Shown here piece by piece: positions 9,087 through 19,741 of a stretch of DNA of 64,000 nt. Under the pieces are notes generated by a model, which searched no databases, was not told where the DNA came from, and saw only the letters and a program-made list of their open reading frames with translations. Origin of the DNA: Gracilaria domingensis (Eukaryota; Rhodophyta; Florideophyceae; Gracilariales; Gracilariaceae). The DNA is taken from NCBI GenBank assembly GCA_022539475.1, contig VCMS01000037.1, positions 212,822-276,821 of the forward strand, read 5' to 3'. Each line of letters starts with the position of its first letter. Position 1 is the first letter of the stretch. A program made the translations under genes and the position numbers.

Positions 9087-12000
9087 TCACCGCCCCCGTC
9101 CCAGCCCCCCCGCCCTGCCCCGCCCCACCGCGCCCCCGACCGCGCCCCCGACGACCGCGCCCGCCTTGTCCCACCCCCCTTCCCCCCGCAGCTCCTCCCA
9201 CCGCCGCCGCGCGTCGTCGTACACCCCGCTGTGCTGCGCGCTCCGCGCCAGCACGTCGCCGTACTGCTCCACCACCTCCCGCAGCACCACCCCCCGCCCC
9301 CGCCGCGTCACGAACGACACCAGCTCCAAAATCGCTGACTGCGTCAGATTGTCCCGTCCCCCGTTGCGCGCAAACACCTCCATCACCGACCCCACCAGCC
9401 CGCGCCGTACCACATACCCGTCGTACAGCTCCTCGCACATGCCGATGCACGTGCGCACGAACCGAATCGCCGCCAGCCGCACGTGCGCCCGCCGGTGCTG
9501 CAGCAGCGTGCATACCTTGGCGCCCACGTCGAACCCGATCACAAAGTACCTCGCGTGGTAGTCGTGATTTACCACGCAGAACGACAGCATGTCGCACAGG
9601 TACCCCACGTTCTCCACCACTGACGCCTCCACCTTCACTTCGTGCCATTGACCGGTCCAGACGATCGGATCCAGAAGCCGCTTTGCAAACTTTCCGTAGA
9701 AAACTTCCAAGAACTTGCCCTTATCCGCCACTCGCATCGTGATCGGGTCCACCAGAACGCGCACCATGTCCAGCATGCACAGCACGAGACCGCTCTCGCT
9801 GTCCTCACAGATCATTTTCATCATCATACTCAGCAGCGGAAAGTCCGTTTCGACACGCCACTTGGAGCGTCTTCTCTTCCGACATTCCTTGCTTTCCACC
9901 AGCGTCACGCAGTTCACCTCCCTTTCTCTTTCCCCCGCTTTGCTCACTCTGTTCCGCTCTCGCTCTCCGCTCTCTACCGCGTCATCACCATCACTCCTTC
10001 GTGAGACAGCCTCAATCGTGCTCATATTTTCAGCCGATCCAGCTCTATCACGCTTGTCGTTGCTCGCAGTACACGTCTGTGTATCTGTCATCATCGGCCC
10101 GGTCGTCTTGCGCTCCAACTTCGAGTCGTCGTTCCCAACTTGTCTGCGCGGCCCAGACGAATCTTGCTGTGTCACGTTCTTCAGGATTCGGTTCCTCACT
10201 TCACTTGGATTGTGAATGATCACAGCCGATAAAATGTCGCACGCCAAAGACCGAAGCCCATTGTCTTCTTCCTCCAAAAGAATCAACACTGCGTCCAGTA
10301 CCCCAAGCTCCAACAGCAATGAGTAGAACCTGTCCTTCAGCACAAGCTGCTGCCCGCGAACTATGCCACACAACTCCTTGAGAAACCCAAGTGTGCTCAT
10401 CAGCTCGCTGCGAGTGTCGACGCTGCGTTCGGAAGACTTCACATCACATGTTCCAGAATCATATACGTTTTTCTTTCCGCCTTTGTTATTGTGATTGGAA
10501 GACTTTCTCATGGTGGTAGAAGCTTCTCTTGACGACGTAATGTTCGTATCGCTCGCAGCCTCAGTCGCTCTGCTGCGGCTGCTATTGGCGCTAAAGGTGG
10601 CACTTGAGCAATGTTCACCCTTCTTTGTCTCGTCCGAAACCGCTTCTTCCCCAATTGTAGCTTGCGGTGTGCTGCTGCTGATATGTGCACCTTGAACAAC
10701 TTCGTGCTTCGCATCGTCCGAATGTGCCTGCACAGCGTCAGCATCACCACAATCGTCGTCTTGAGCGGAGCATTGCTTCTGATCATTTGAGCTAATACTA
10801 CCAAACCTTAGCTTCCTTCGTTGATCCAGTGCATGATTAAGACGTTCGAATACCTCTCTCAAAGCAATGTTTCCCCGGATAAAGTACATAATGATATCAA
10901 CGTTGTTGAATATAGTCAAGTTCGAAAGTGAGTTTGCTATAGTTTCGTCGTTTGCCCGAGAAAGAATAACATCCCGAATATAAGTTATACGATAGTTCTG
11001 ATGAATTTTGGAAACCACAGATGTATCTGTGATTGGGATAACCGACTTGTATAGTACCGTTCTCTCCAGAAAGTCTCGATGTCGACGGAGAACCAAAGGC
11101 TTATCCAAGTCCTGGCTACCCATGTTTCCGGACGAGGTTGTTCCTCGTCGTTGTTGTTCTTGGAAGATGGCGAGCTGCGCCTGACTACTGGCTTTGCCTC
11201 GTCAATCGCACTACTCATCATGATGTTCTCTTCTCCATCCTTGCGCGCTTTTCCATCAACGGCTGTTTCATCTACACCACCTACGCGTCCGTGCTCCTCG
11301 GGTCGAGTCGCAAGATGCTCAGATGACGCTTCTGTGACGTCGCCGTCTGATAGACTAACAAGCCCTGAAGGACTCACAGCTTGGGACTTGTCCTTCAGGC
11401 ACGGAGAGTCTGACTGACACTCTATCACGGTAGCCTTTGCATCCAGTGCATTTCGTGCACTTCGTGCATTACGTGCTCGCCCATGTTGTCGGTCGCTGCG
11501 GACGTGCGCCATGTCCGACGCGTTTTCGGCATTCTCTTTGACGGTGTTAGAACACTTCTTCTCCTCACGAAGCACGCGTTTTCGCTTCAATTCATTCAAC
11601 GCCCTGGAGAAGCGTGGGAGGTTCTGTTCATCATATTCCAGGCATCCAATAACATCTGTGAGACATTTTTCGCTGAGAAGCACCTCGAGCACGTTATTCG
11701 CACCAAGACGAAACAAAGAGCGTACAAGAATGTTTAGTGCGCCTAACAGCTCAACATCTCCTCTAACTTCAGTCTCGCGAAATGTCTTACAAAGCGACTC
11801 GATGAACTGCGATGCCGACGCCAGTCGGATAAACGCTTGGCGAAGATTCTGATTCTCCATCACCTTGGACTGCGCAAGTAGATGAACCAAAGTCATTATG
11901 CCGTCTCGATCCGGATCAGACATGGCCAATATCAGTTGCTCAACACCAATAAGACTGTTGGTCGCGTTCGGAGACATGCGAACGGTTGGCTGGGCGGTGG

Positions 12001-12694
12001 GCAAGCACATGAGATTAGCGCCTTCCTGGAACAACACATCCTCAAACGCGTCGCGATTCCAGGCGGAGTTGGGAATGTTGTCGTCAAACAAGCGCATCTC
12101 ATGCGTCGCTACTGCGGTAGACAGATCGGGCAAACGAAGGGGAGGATTAGGCGGATGATACTGATCGCGCGCATCAACGTCGCTTTTGGCGTCGCGCACA
12201 GTGTTGGTTTCACGAGGCGGCGACGCTCGTGCGCGCACTGGATGCAAAGCTTGCGACGACGGTTGCGACTCAGTGGCGGTCGGAGACGGCACGGCGGCAT
12301 CCGTTTGCGACTGCTGCTGGGCAGCGCGGTGCGGCGGCGAAGGCGGCATGAGGCTGTCCACCATAAGAATCTTTCGCCACAACTCGGCGCATGCGTCGGG
12401 ATCGGCAAACGACAGCGCGACCTCGGTCGGGGAGTTGGAGTCGGAGAAGGCGCGCTCATTCCACGAGATGATGTTCTGCTCGGGGCGACGGTAATACGCA
12501 TCGGCGGTGGGGCGCAGCTGCGAGGACAGCAGCAAGGCGCCGGTAGCCTCTGCCAGAACGCGCACGGTGAACAGCTTGGTGTGCGGGTCGGGGTGGCAGG
12601 TCAAGGAGCCGGTTCCGCGGTCGTCCCACTTGCCGTCATCGGTGAGCACGTACAGCTTGACGCGCCTGCCACCGGCGGCCGCATGGGTGGCCAT
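9087..12694 (-). CDS. Protein phosphatase 4 regulatory subunit 3 (SMEK/Psy2)
   Basis: Regulatory subunit of the PP4 phosphatase complex, acting in DNA-damage and stress signalling. The N-terminal part (start 12694, MATHAAAGG...) carries the EVH1/Ran-binding-like domain (RRVKLYVLTDDGKWDDRGTG) and the start of the SMK1 domain (SLIGVEQLILAMSDPDRDG ... GALNILVRSLFRLGANN). The second part, in another frame, continues the family's helical repeat region (HRDFLERTVLYKSVIPITD ... KIHQNYRITYIRDVIL, then SGLVLCMLDMVRVLVDP and DNLTQSAILELVSFV). Between them is a long charged insert absent from the usual family. A 77-nt GT-AG intron (11112-11188) restores the frame exactly, giving 1176 aa; a 2-nt insertion or 1-nt deletion between about 11120 and 11215 would do the same. 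Family members are usually about 800-860 aa; the excess is low-complexity inserts and a G/R/A-rich tail. Start chosen where family similarity begins. Confidence 0.9.
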
Positions 12695-13224
12695 GAGCAC
12701 GCCCAAGCCGCTGACATACGCGAGGCGCGGGCAAAGACAGCACCGGCGCGCGGGGGATGGGGGAAGGGGAGACGGCGCGCGGCAGAAGCGCGCAGCGACG
12801 TCAGTGGGGGGGGGGGAGGGGGAGGGGGAGGGGGTTGGGGAGTGGCGGGGCGGCGGCGGCGGTGGCGGCGGCGGCGGTGGCGGCGGCGAGGGCGGCGGCG
12901 ATGAGCAACGGCGGGCGTGGGGGGGGAGGCGGGGCGCGGTACATGGGGAAACAAGAAAGCACTTGCGCACGCAGCTGACGCGCGCTGTTGCCGACTTGCG
13001 ACGCGCGCGAAAAAGGGCGCGCTGGCAGCCGCGCGCGTTTTCAAAAAATCGGCCACGCATCGTTGCCCCCGTCGTCATGGCACCGCGCGCCTGCCACATC
13101 TGCGCTGCTCTCCGTCCGCCGTATTCGTCGCCCCGCAATCACCTTTCCTCTCTCCCCCCCCCCCCGTCCCCCACCGCCTTCCCCGCCCCCCATTCCTTCC
13201 TCACCCCCTCCCCCGCCCCCCACG
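12695..13224. other. Divergent promoter region PP4R3/MAPK, GC-rich
   Basis: 530 bp separate the two divergent starts. The part next to PP4R3 is a run of GGN trinucleotides and G-runs; the part next to the MAPK gene is pyrimidine rich (C-runs at 13155-13224). It should hold both promoters. No TATA box is evident and no gene is supported. Confidence 0.6.
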
Positions 13225-14526
13225 ATGCAGGTCGATTCCGACGTCGCCATCGCTGACCCTCACCATGCGCAAACGCAGCCGCAGCATCCACCGCAACCGC
13301 AACAGCCCCTCCAACCCCAGTCCAACGCCCAACCGCAGCCGCAGCCTCAGCCCCACCCCCCTCCAGCCGATGATGTCATCCAGCAAGTGCAGCCCCACCC
13401 CGCCGCCCCCGGCATGCCCGCGCCCCTGAGGCTCTACTACATCGCCGGATTCGAGTTCGAGTGCCCGCAGCGCTACACGGTCGACCGCGTCATCGGCCGC
13501 GGCGCCTACGGCATGGTCTGCGCCGCCATCGACCACGTCCGCAAGGAGATGGTCGCCATAAAGCGGATAAACGGCGTCACGCATGACGCAACCGACTGCA
13601 AGCGCACGCTACGTGAGATGCTACTACTCCGCCATTTTAACCACGAGCACATTGTAACTCTCAAGGACGTGTACCTTCCCACCAGAGACCCGTCTGATTT
13701 TCAAGAGGTGTATTTTGTCACCGACCTCATGGAATTCGACCTTCACCAGCTCATTGCCAGCAACCAGGCCATCAGCGCTGATCACACCCAATATCTCACC
13801 TACCAGCTGCTTAGCGGGCTCAAGTACATTCATTCCGCCGGCGTCATTCACCGAGACCTCAAACCGTCCAATATTTTGTTAACTCAACAGTGTCAGCTCA
13901 AAATCTGCGACTTTGGCTTAGCGCGCGATGCACCCCGTACGGAGGAAACCCAAGAAAGGATGACCGCCTATGTTGCCACACGTTGGTATCGCGCACCGGA
14001 AATCTTACTTGGTGGCCGATACTCCGAGGCTGTGGACGTGTGGAGTGTTGGCTGCATCCTTGCGGAAATCGTACTGCGAAGACCGCTTTTTCCAGGAACA
14101 ACCTTCCAGGAGCAGTTGGTGAGAGTGGCACAGACCATCGGCCCACCACCGGAGAGCATGGTATTCGACTTGTGCAGTCCACACGCGCGACTGTTCGTGG
14201 AGAGGCACCTGAAGCATTTACCACAGCGAAACGTGCGAGACCTGTTTCCCCACGTACCTCAACCACTAAGGGACATATTGGCACTCATGTTGGAATACGA
14301 TCCACGTAAGCGAATTACTGTGCTGCAAGCATTTCAGCACCCGTACCTCATTGCACTGCATGACGAAGATGATGAACCAACTTGTGAGAGAACATTTAGC
14401 GGTAATCTGGATCGATTCCCATTGCGTGATTTGGCGCACATGATCTGGCGAGAATCAGAATTGTACAGGGCTCGAAGAGAGGCAGAAGATAAGTCAGTAG
14501 ATTTCGATCCGCAGTCCTTGACATGA
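13225..14526 (+). CDS. MAP kinase with TAY activation lip
   Basis: 433-aa CMGC-group kinase of the MAPK family. After a 70-residue Pro/Gln-rich N-terminus come the glycine loop GRGAYGMVC (91-99), K113 in VAIKRI, HRDLKPSN (209-216), DFG (229-231), the activation lip MTAYVATRWYRAPE and the MAPK insert region before residue 360. MAPKs phosphorylate Ser/Thr-Pro sites after dual phosphorylation of a T-x-Y motif by a MAPKK. Here the motif is T247-A248-Y249, not TEY, TDY or TGY, so the activating kinase and class cannot be read from the usual code. Everything else needed for catalysis is present. 13225 is the first ATG in the frame; the open sequence upstream has none. It is divergent from PP4R3. 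Identification as MAPK is firm, subfamily is not. Confidence 0.93.
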   Translation: MQVDSDVAIADPHHAQTQPQHPPQPQQPLQPQSNAQPQPQPQPHPPPADDVIQQVQPHPAAPGMPAPLRLYYIAGFEFECPQRYTVDRVIGRGAYGMVCAAIDHVRKEMVAIKRINGVTHDATDCKRTLREMLLLRHFNHEHIVTLKDVYLPTRDPSDFQEVYFVTDLMEFDLHQLIASNQAISADHTQYLTYQLLSGLKYIHSAGVIHRDLKPSNILLTQQCQLKICDFGLARDAPRTEETQERMTAYVATRWYRAPEILLGGRYSEAVDVWSVGCILAEIVLRRPLFPGTTFQEQLVRVAQTIGPPPESMVFDLCSPHARLFVERHLKHLPQRNVRDLFPHVPQPLRDILALMLEYDPRKRITVLQAFQHPYLIALHDEDDEPTCERTFSGNLDRFPLRDLAHMIWRESELYRARREAEDKSVDFDPQSLT

Positions 14527-14549
14527 GCAAGAGGCGTGTGATAGCGAAT

Positions 14550-14780
14550 GTCGTGGTTCATTCGCACCCTCACGGAACAAACAGCGTCCAAGAATGCTCA
14601 ATGCGCCTAACTGCAACGCATCTCCTCCATTAGCAGCTCTGCGAAATACATCCAGTTCCTCAAGATGAGTAAGGATTGCTCTGATGCATATGAATACATT
14701 TGCACAAGCATATGACAAATGTTTCTCTCTGAAAATAGTACATTTCGAGAGGGCTCGCGACATTTGGACCAAAAGCAGGA
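14550..14780 (-). pseudogene. Decayed PP4R3 fragment (SMK1 region)
   Basis: On the minus strand the stretch LGALSILGRCLFREGANE matches LGALNILVRSLFRLGANN of the PP4R3 gene, and the DNA also matches over about 90 bases (for example CAAGAATG...AGTGCGCCTAAC near 11730 against CAAGAATGCTCAATGCGCCTAAC near 14590). Only this fragment is recognisable. It lies downstream of the MAPK gene, 2.9 kb from the parent sequence and in the same orientation. It could be a remnant of a tandem duplication or of a retroposed copy. Confidence 0.65.
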
Positions 14781-15479
14781 GATACGGCTAGAGAGATTTG
14801 ACAGCATTGCTACAAACGGTAATAATGGGGATACTGGTGGCAACTGGCCACTGGCAAGTGATGCTAGTGAAGCATAAGAACTTTGCCTTTGTCCTAGGCA
14901 TCACTATCGTTCTATGAATGGGGAAATTTGCTTTGTTTAACGCAAGTTTCCCCCTTGGTCGGATCTGGGTATGTCTTTGCCGGCACACGAACGCAAAACG
15001 GACTTGGTGGCAAGCGGCACTTGATACTATGAACGCCAGTTGGCCAGCAAGCATTGGCAAAAATTTGACGGGAACCTTATGGCTTTGGTGGTCGGTACGT
15101 GGGCTATATCTCCTGCGATGAGCGTGGATAAGAGGCTGAAAGAGCTTTGGTGCGCTTTAAGGCTTTTGGGATGGATTGTTTCAGGAAGTGGACACGCTAT
15201 ACAAAGAAGGAAAAGGAAGAGTATCAAGGGTAGTACTTTTTTGAAAACCTTTCAAAACCAATGAGCATTGACCCTTGATTGATCTTCCAAGGAAAGTTCC
15301 TCTCTTTCCCCTTCCTCTTTTTAAGCAGGGAGTGTTTAACTCGCAATAGCGTTGACAGTTGGAGGGTAAAAGGGAATGTTGAGAATCGTTGTTGACAGAG
15401 AGCGCGCCGTTGCAACATCATGTTCTTGCCCACATCACGCTCACAATAAAAGTACTTGCGCTTACATGCCAACAGAGCA

Positions 15480-16010
15480 TCAAAATTGTGCACGGCAGCC
15501 GTCACACCCTCGATATGCGGTCCGTCCGTGTACGAGGTCAGTCCGTCTCAATCGTGCTATGAAGCCGTTACTGCTGCTACCTTACTAAAAAGTCCTTCCA
15601 ACTGCGAAAGTTCCCACTGTCATTATTACCGTGCCTTGCATGCGGCGGGTCACGAGTCGTTCTGCATTCCATTGCATTCTTCGGACGAAACGTGAAAGCT
15701 TGTCCTGTTGCCAATAAGAACGTCGGTTTGCATCCGCCTCGAGCCCAACGGAATGGCACGTATGTGCGCTTGATCTTCCCAGCGATCGAGAAGTGTGATC
15801 ACAAGCTGCTTCCAAGAGCTAAATCTTTGCTCCTGCGCTCGGTGTTTGGTCCTGTGCCACTTTCAGATGTATTGCCACAGATTCCGCCGCTTGAGGCTGC
15901 TGCCATTTTGTTCGTGCACGGACCACAAGCAATACTTCTAACATTAGCGTGTGCCTACAGTTGGTCCGATTGAATCACGAATGCCGTCTGCTACCTTTCA
16001 TTAAATTAAC
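15480..16010 (+). pseudogene. Decayed 5' copy of the PA-TM-RING gene
   Basis: The stretch at 15692-15973 encodes PPRAQRNGTYVRL and later PQIPPLEAAAILFVHGPQA, matching PPRAQRDGMYVRL and PQIPLLETATISVRAQA in the RING gene 1.5 kb downstream. Weaker DNA similarity extends left to about 15480 (leader region) and right to about 16010. The copy is broken by stops and lacks the PA, membrane and RING parts. It is in the same orientation as the functional gene. Confidence 0.7.
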
Positions 16011-16137
16011 CAGAGTGTGCCAGTTCACCACTATGGTCCATCTACGTCACGCGATTACTCCTGTGTTGTAGAGCCACCGTCCTCTGTTGATCCTTGGCAA
16101 GCCTTTTGCTCGGGGAGGTTGCTCCACCCCGAGAGAT

Positions 16138-16157
16138 TGTAGACTTTCAAGTCTACA
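16138..16157. repeat. Short palindrome, 9-bp arms
   Basis: TGTAGACTT and AAGTCTACA separated by two bases. It lies in the gap upstream of the RING gene and is one of several short perfect hairpins there. Confidence 0.8.
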
Positions 16158-17143
16158 CACCCTTGGTTCACGGTAGAGTTACCATTCTAACAATCTCTTT
16201 AGTTTGTTGAGCTCCTTAACGAACAATGATGGCACATTAAACTGTAACTCGGACACATTTTGACCTCTTCAATGTGCAATGCACACTTGAGGTCCAATTC
16301 TTTTTCTTTTTTTCAAGTCTCGAGACGCAGAAGTGGCAAAAGAGTACTGCTCTCTCTAATAAGTTCGTTACCAAGATCGCAGGTACAGGTGCCCAGACTC
16401 GTAGCAAATCGTGAGATCTAAGTCTGTTGGACTTACTGTTCAGAGGACTTACTGTTCCGAGCACTTACTACAATAACGTATGTGTTTCGTGATTGCGACA
16501 AAATCGACGCTTGGACACTCGATACCCTCGAAAATACACGCATCAGCCAGAGCGATTGTAGAAGATAAAGATTGAAGGCAGGGAGTGGAGGGAGGGAGGC
16601 GTCTCTGGCCTGCAGCTTGGTGAGGAAGCTAATCGTCGGGCTTTAAACGGACAGATATACGTAGAGGCTCTACGGTAGAGCACGACTGTCTCTTCATGAT
16701 TCGCAAATCCCTAAGCCATTGTTATGTCAGATAAAGCGATGTCTTTTTAACCGTTTAACCTTCTCTCTCCCTTCAACTGGGACACAAAGGCCCTCCTGAC
16801 GGTATATGGATACCGTCGGTAAATATCTACAGGCAGCAGAACTGAGGAGGCGTCTGGTTTACGACCTCGCAGCGCAATCTGCGACCGGAGCACGGAAATG
16901 AAGGGCGGTAGAGGGCGAGCCGCACTGCTTGTGATGGCGCTATGTGGGCCATTACTCTACTCCGGTTTCAATTGCGCGATCAGCCATTGGCGCACAAGGT
17001 GACACGCGGCAACGATGCATCAGCTGCGCAGTCGCCCCCAAGCGCAACCGCCGAAAGCAGTGCGCACGGCACGCAACTCGCATCACCGTCTTCATCAGCA
17101 CCCATCCGCACACGAGCTCCTCCCCTCCCCCGTCGCCCGCGCC

Positions 17144-18640
17144 ATGCTGCCGCTGCTGCTCATTCTGCCGGTCGCCACCGCCATCATCATCACCGCACCG
17201 GAGGCGTGTGGCGGCTCGCGAGTCGTCAAGCATTCCACCGCATTCTTCGGACCGAGTGCGGATGATTCTGCTGTTGCCAATTCCAACGTACCTTTGTTTC
17301 CGCCTCGTGCGCAACGCGATGGTATGTATGTGCGCTTGACGTCGCGCGTCAGTCGGAAACAGGCGTATTCGCTGCGTTCAGCTGCAAAGTCGTTGTTTGT
17401 GGGTATGGTGTTTGGGCGTGTATCTGATGCAGTGTCGCTCTCAGATGCACCACCCCAGATTCCCCTGCTTGAGACTGCTACAATTTCTGTTCGTGCGCAG
17501 GCTACAAGCGATGCTTGGAAGACTGACCCGCAAAAGCCTGTACCTACCGTTGGTCCCACCGAATCGCCCATGCCTTCCTCTCACATGCGCCAGGTTACAG
17601 AAAGCGCTCCTTCTTATCAGTTCATTGCGTCGGCACCGCGGGAACATTCGCAGTCATCACCGTCAGCTGAATCTTCTGTGTTTGCTTTGTTTGATGCTTG
17701 TTGCCAACTTTCAGTGCCTGCAGATCTTCAAGCTGTGAAGGGCACCATAGCCGTTGTAGCTCGTGGAGTATGCGACTTTGCGCAAAAAGTGCGTTATATG
17801 CAAGACGCTGGAGCTCTTGGAGTCATTGTGGTAAACTTCAAGGACGAAGGCGACCACCTTGCCAATATGAAACTGAACCAAAGTAAGACCAACCCTGAGA
17901 TTAATATCCCTGCTGTAATGATAAGATATCGCGACTGGGCTAGAATCGCACCATGTTGGAATGAGACAAACGTTATTTTTACTTCTGAAGGAGAAGCTCA
18001 AGGCGACTACGGACATGATGCGCTCAACTGGGCAATGATGAGAGGAATGGCTCTATGGATTTTGTGTCAATGTGGCGTCAACGTTGTGAGATATAAACGC
18101 CGTGTCTCCGAATATCGCGCACGCGCCGATGCGATCGCCGCTCTCCCAGTGGAGACATATCACCGCCATGATCATCCTGAGCCTTCCTCCACCCAAGAAG
18201 AAAGTACCCCACTGCTTGCGGATACTTCCGAACCTGAAACACCACCAATTCAACATGTTGCTAACAAAGCTTCTGCCTCGCCTTCCCCATCATCTTCTGT
18301 AATGGATCATCATGCAGAGCGAGTTAACCTTATCTACCCCGAGTCGCGAGCGGGTCCTTCCTCTCCTCCTCCGCTCACATCTGCGCCGTCCTCATCATCC
18401 ACGGCAGCTCCCGAGGGTGAGGAAAGCGAAGAGGAAGAACCCATATGTGCTGTTTGCCTCGAGGAATTTGAATCTGGACAACAAGTGCGCTTACTGGCTT
18501 GCTCTCATCTATATCATAAATCTTGCATCGACCCATGGCTTCAATCAAGTTCAAACAGCTGCCCACTGTGCAAGAGAGAAATTCCAAACTTACCACCTCC
18601 TCCCACTCAGTTGCACTACGGATCAATGCTCATTTCTTAA
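17144..18640 (+). CDS. PA-TM-RING E3 ubiquitin ligase
   Basis: 498-aa membrane protein of the PA-TM-RING family (RNF13/GRAIL-like ligases and plant RMR sorting receptors). Order: signal peptide (MLPLLLILPVATAIIITA, residues 1-18), luminal PA domain (about 180-285; GTIAVVARGVCDFAQKV and AGALGVIVVNF), a short, weakly hydrophobic segment around 300-316, a Ser/Pro-rich cytosolic stretch, and a RING-H2 finger at 435-476 (CAVC, CSHLYH, CIDPW, CPLC). Such proteins ubiquitinate or sort cargo in the endosome/vacuole system. An in-frame ATG at 17015 would add 43 residues before the signal peptide; 17144 is chosen because it puts the signal at the N-terminus. A decayed copy of its 5' half lies 1.5 kb upstream. 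Confidence 0.9.
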   Translation: MLPLLLILPVATAIIITAPEACGGSRVVKHSTAFFGPSADDSAVANSNVPLFPPRAQRDGMYVRLTSRVSRKQAYSLRSAAKSLFVGMVFGRVSDAVSLSDAPPQIPLLETATISVRAQATSDAWKTDPQKPVPTVGPTESPMPSSHMRQVTESAPSYQFIASAPREHSQSSPSAESSVFALFDACCQLSVPADLQAVKGTIAVVARGVCDFAQKVRYMQDAGALGVIVVNFKDEGDHLANMKLNQSKTNPEINIPAVMIRYRDWARIAPCWNETNVIFTSEGEAQGDYGHDALNWAMMRGMALWILCQCGVNVVRYKRRVSEYRARADAIAALPVETYHRHDHPEPSSTQEESTPLLADTSEPETPPIQHVANKASASPSPSSSVMDHHAERVNLIYPESRAGPSSPPPLTSAPSSSSTAAPEGEESEEEEPICAVCLEEFESGQQVRLLACSHLYHKSCIDPWLQSSSNSCPLCKREIPNLPPPPTQLHYGSMLIS

Positions 18641-19741
18641 GATTTCTTTCCCGTACTTGGCAATATTGCAAAGGAAACGAACGTTGGTTTACACGCAATA
18701 TCTGTCACAGTTAATAACTACCTTCGTAGATCGAACCGCGCACAATCAATGCTTTTGCCTTCATTTTTCTCTACGACGATGCCACAAATACGTTGTCAGT
18801 CAACACGTCGAAGGTTTCCTGCATGTTTGTGCAGAAACATAGTTTGTCGACTATAACTCAACCTTTTCTGGAGCAGAAGTGTCACTTCTTAGCTTCGATT
18901 CTACCCACTGAACTGCAACAGCGGGTTGTTTTCGGGTCACGTATGCTACACGCTGGCACTCTTTCCGCTCACTCGGTTATCACCGTTCGGTTCAAACAAA
19001 TCTCGACAAAGTTACGGCTAATGCAGTGCAAACGACTATCGACTAATGAATGTGAGGTGGGAACAATAGGACTATCACAAGAGTTATATTAACTTAAGAA
19101 TGTGATATAGTATTAGGTCAGCTCGGTGTCACAATTTAAGGTTACAATATTCAGATACAAACCGACATTCAACATTGTGTCAGTGATCATTCGACCTTCT
19201 AACACTCTCGATCGTTCTTTCCAAGAAGCTGAAAGAGCATACACCCAATTCACCGACGGAAGCGCAACCTTACGTCAGTCGACACATTTCGAATATGAAA
19301 ATGAGTCAAGCCGAGTGATTCAGCACATACAGAAACTCCAAATGGTTTTCTTTCGCCATGACCCCCTTTCTATATATTTGTTGCAACAAGGGAGCGTAAC
19401 AAAAGAAAAAGATGAATCGCCTCGCTCGGCCGACTCCTTCAAACCCCAGAATAAATCAAACTTGCTATTCTCCATTGCATTCGAGAGGAAAGACCAATAT
19501 TCATCCTGCACAGACTGACACAGCAGAACATGTAGGGGAGTGATACTCACCCATGCTGAGTAACTTGGGCGACATTCCAATAACTTCATCGCCACCTGCA
19601 GCACATGCACGGAGGCAATAAGTCAATCTGTACGAATCCAAACGCCGATGCCATTCGACTAAGACCCCAGGAACTCAGAACTATCCCTCCCGCTTCAAGA
19701 AAGGCTGCATGAGCTTCCTGTGCTAGTTGTTTGGGATAGCA
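18641..19741. other. Intergenic, nothing recognised
   Basis: 1.1 kb between the convergent ends of the RING and VPS54 genes. A 130-codon open stretch (19126-19518, no ATG at its head) has no resemblance to any family and no membrane segment, so I do not call it. No repeat of note seen. Confidence 0.5.

Larger units (their letters stand above)
14527..17143. other. Intergenic with two decayed gene fragments
   Basis: 2.6 kb gap. It contains degenerate copies of part of PP4R3 (about 14550-14780) and of the 5' part of the RING gene (about 15480-16010), described separately. The rest shows small palindromes at 16138-16157 (9-bp arms, 2-nt loop), 16667-16681 and 16798-16817 (8-bp arms). The last 200 bases precede the RING gene start. 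No intact gene seen. Confidence 0.6.

Noticed and set aside
7153-9561. 802-codon plus-strand ORF over CK1
   Set aside because: Antisense to CK1 and its flanks; made of Val/Leu/Gln/His and Ala/Arg/Pro runs from GC-rich sequence, no ATG-supported domain.
11882-12904. 340-codon plus-strand ORF
   Set aside because: Antisense to the PP4R3 N-terminal half, which has clear domain similarity.
19126-19518. 130-codon ORF between RING and VPS54
   Set aside because: Starts without ATG, no similarity or structure recognised.
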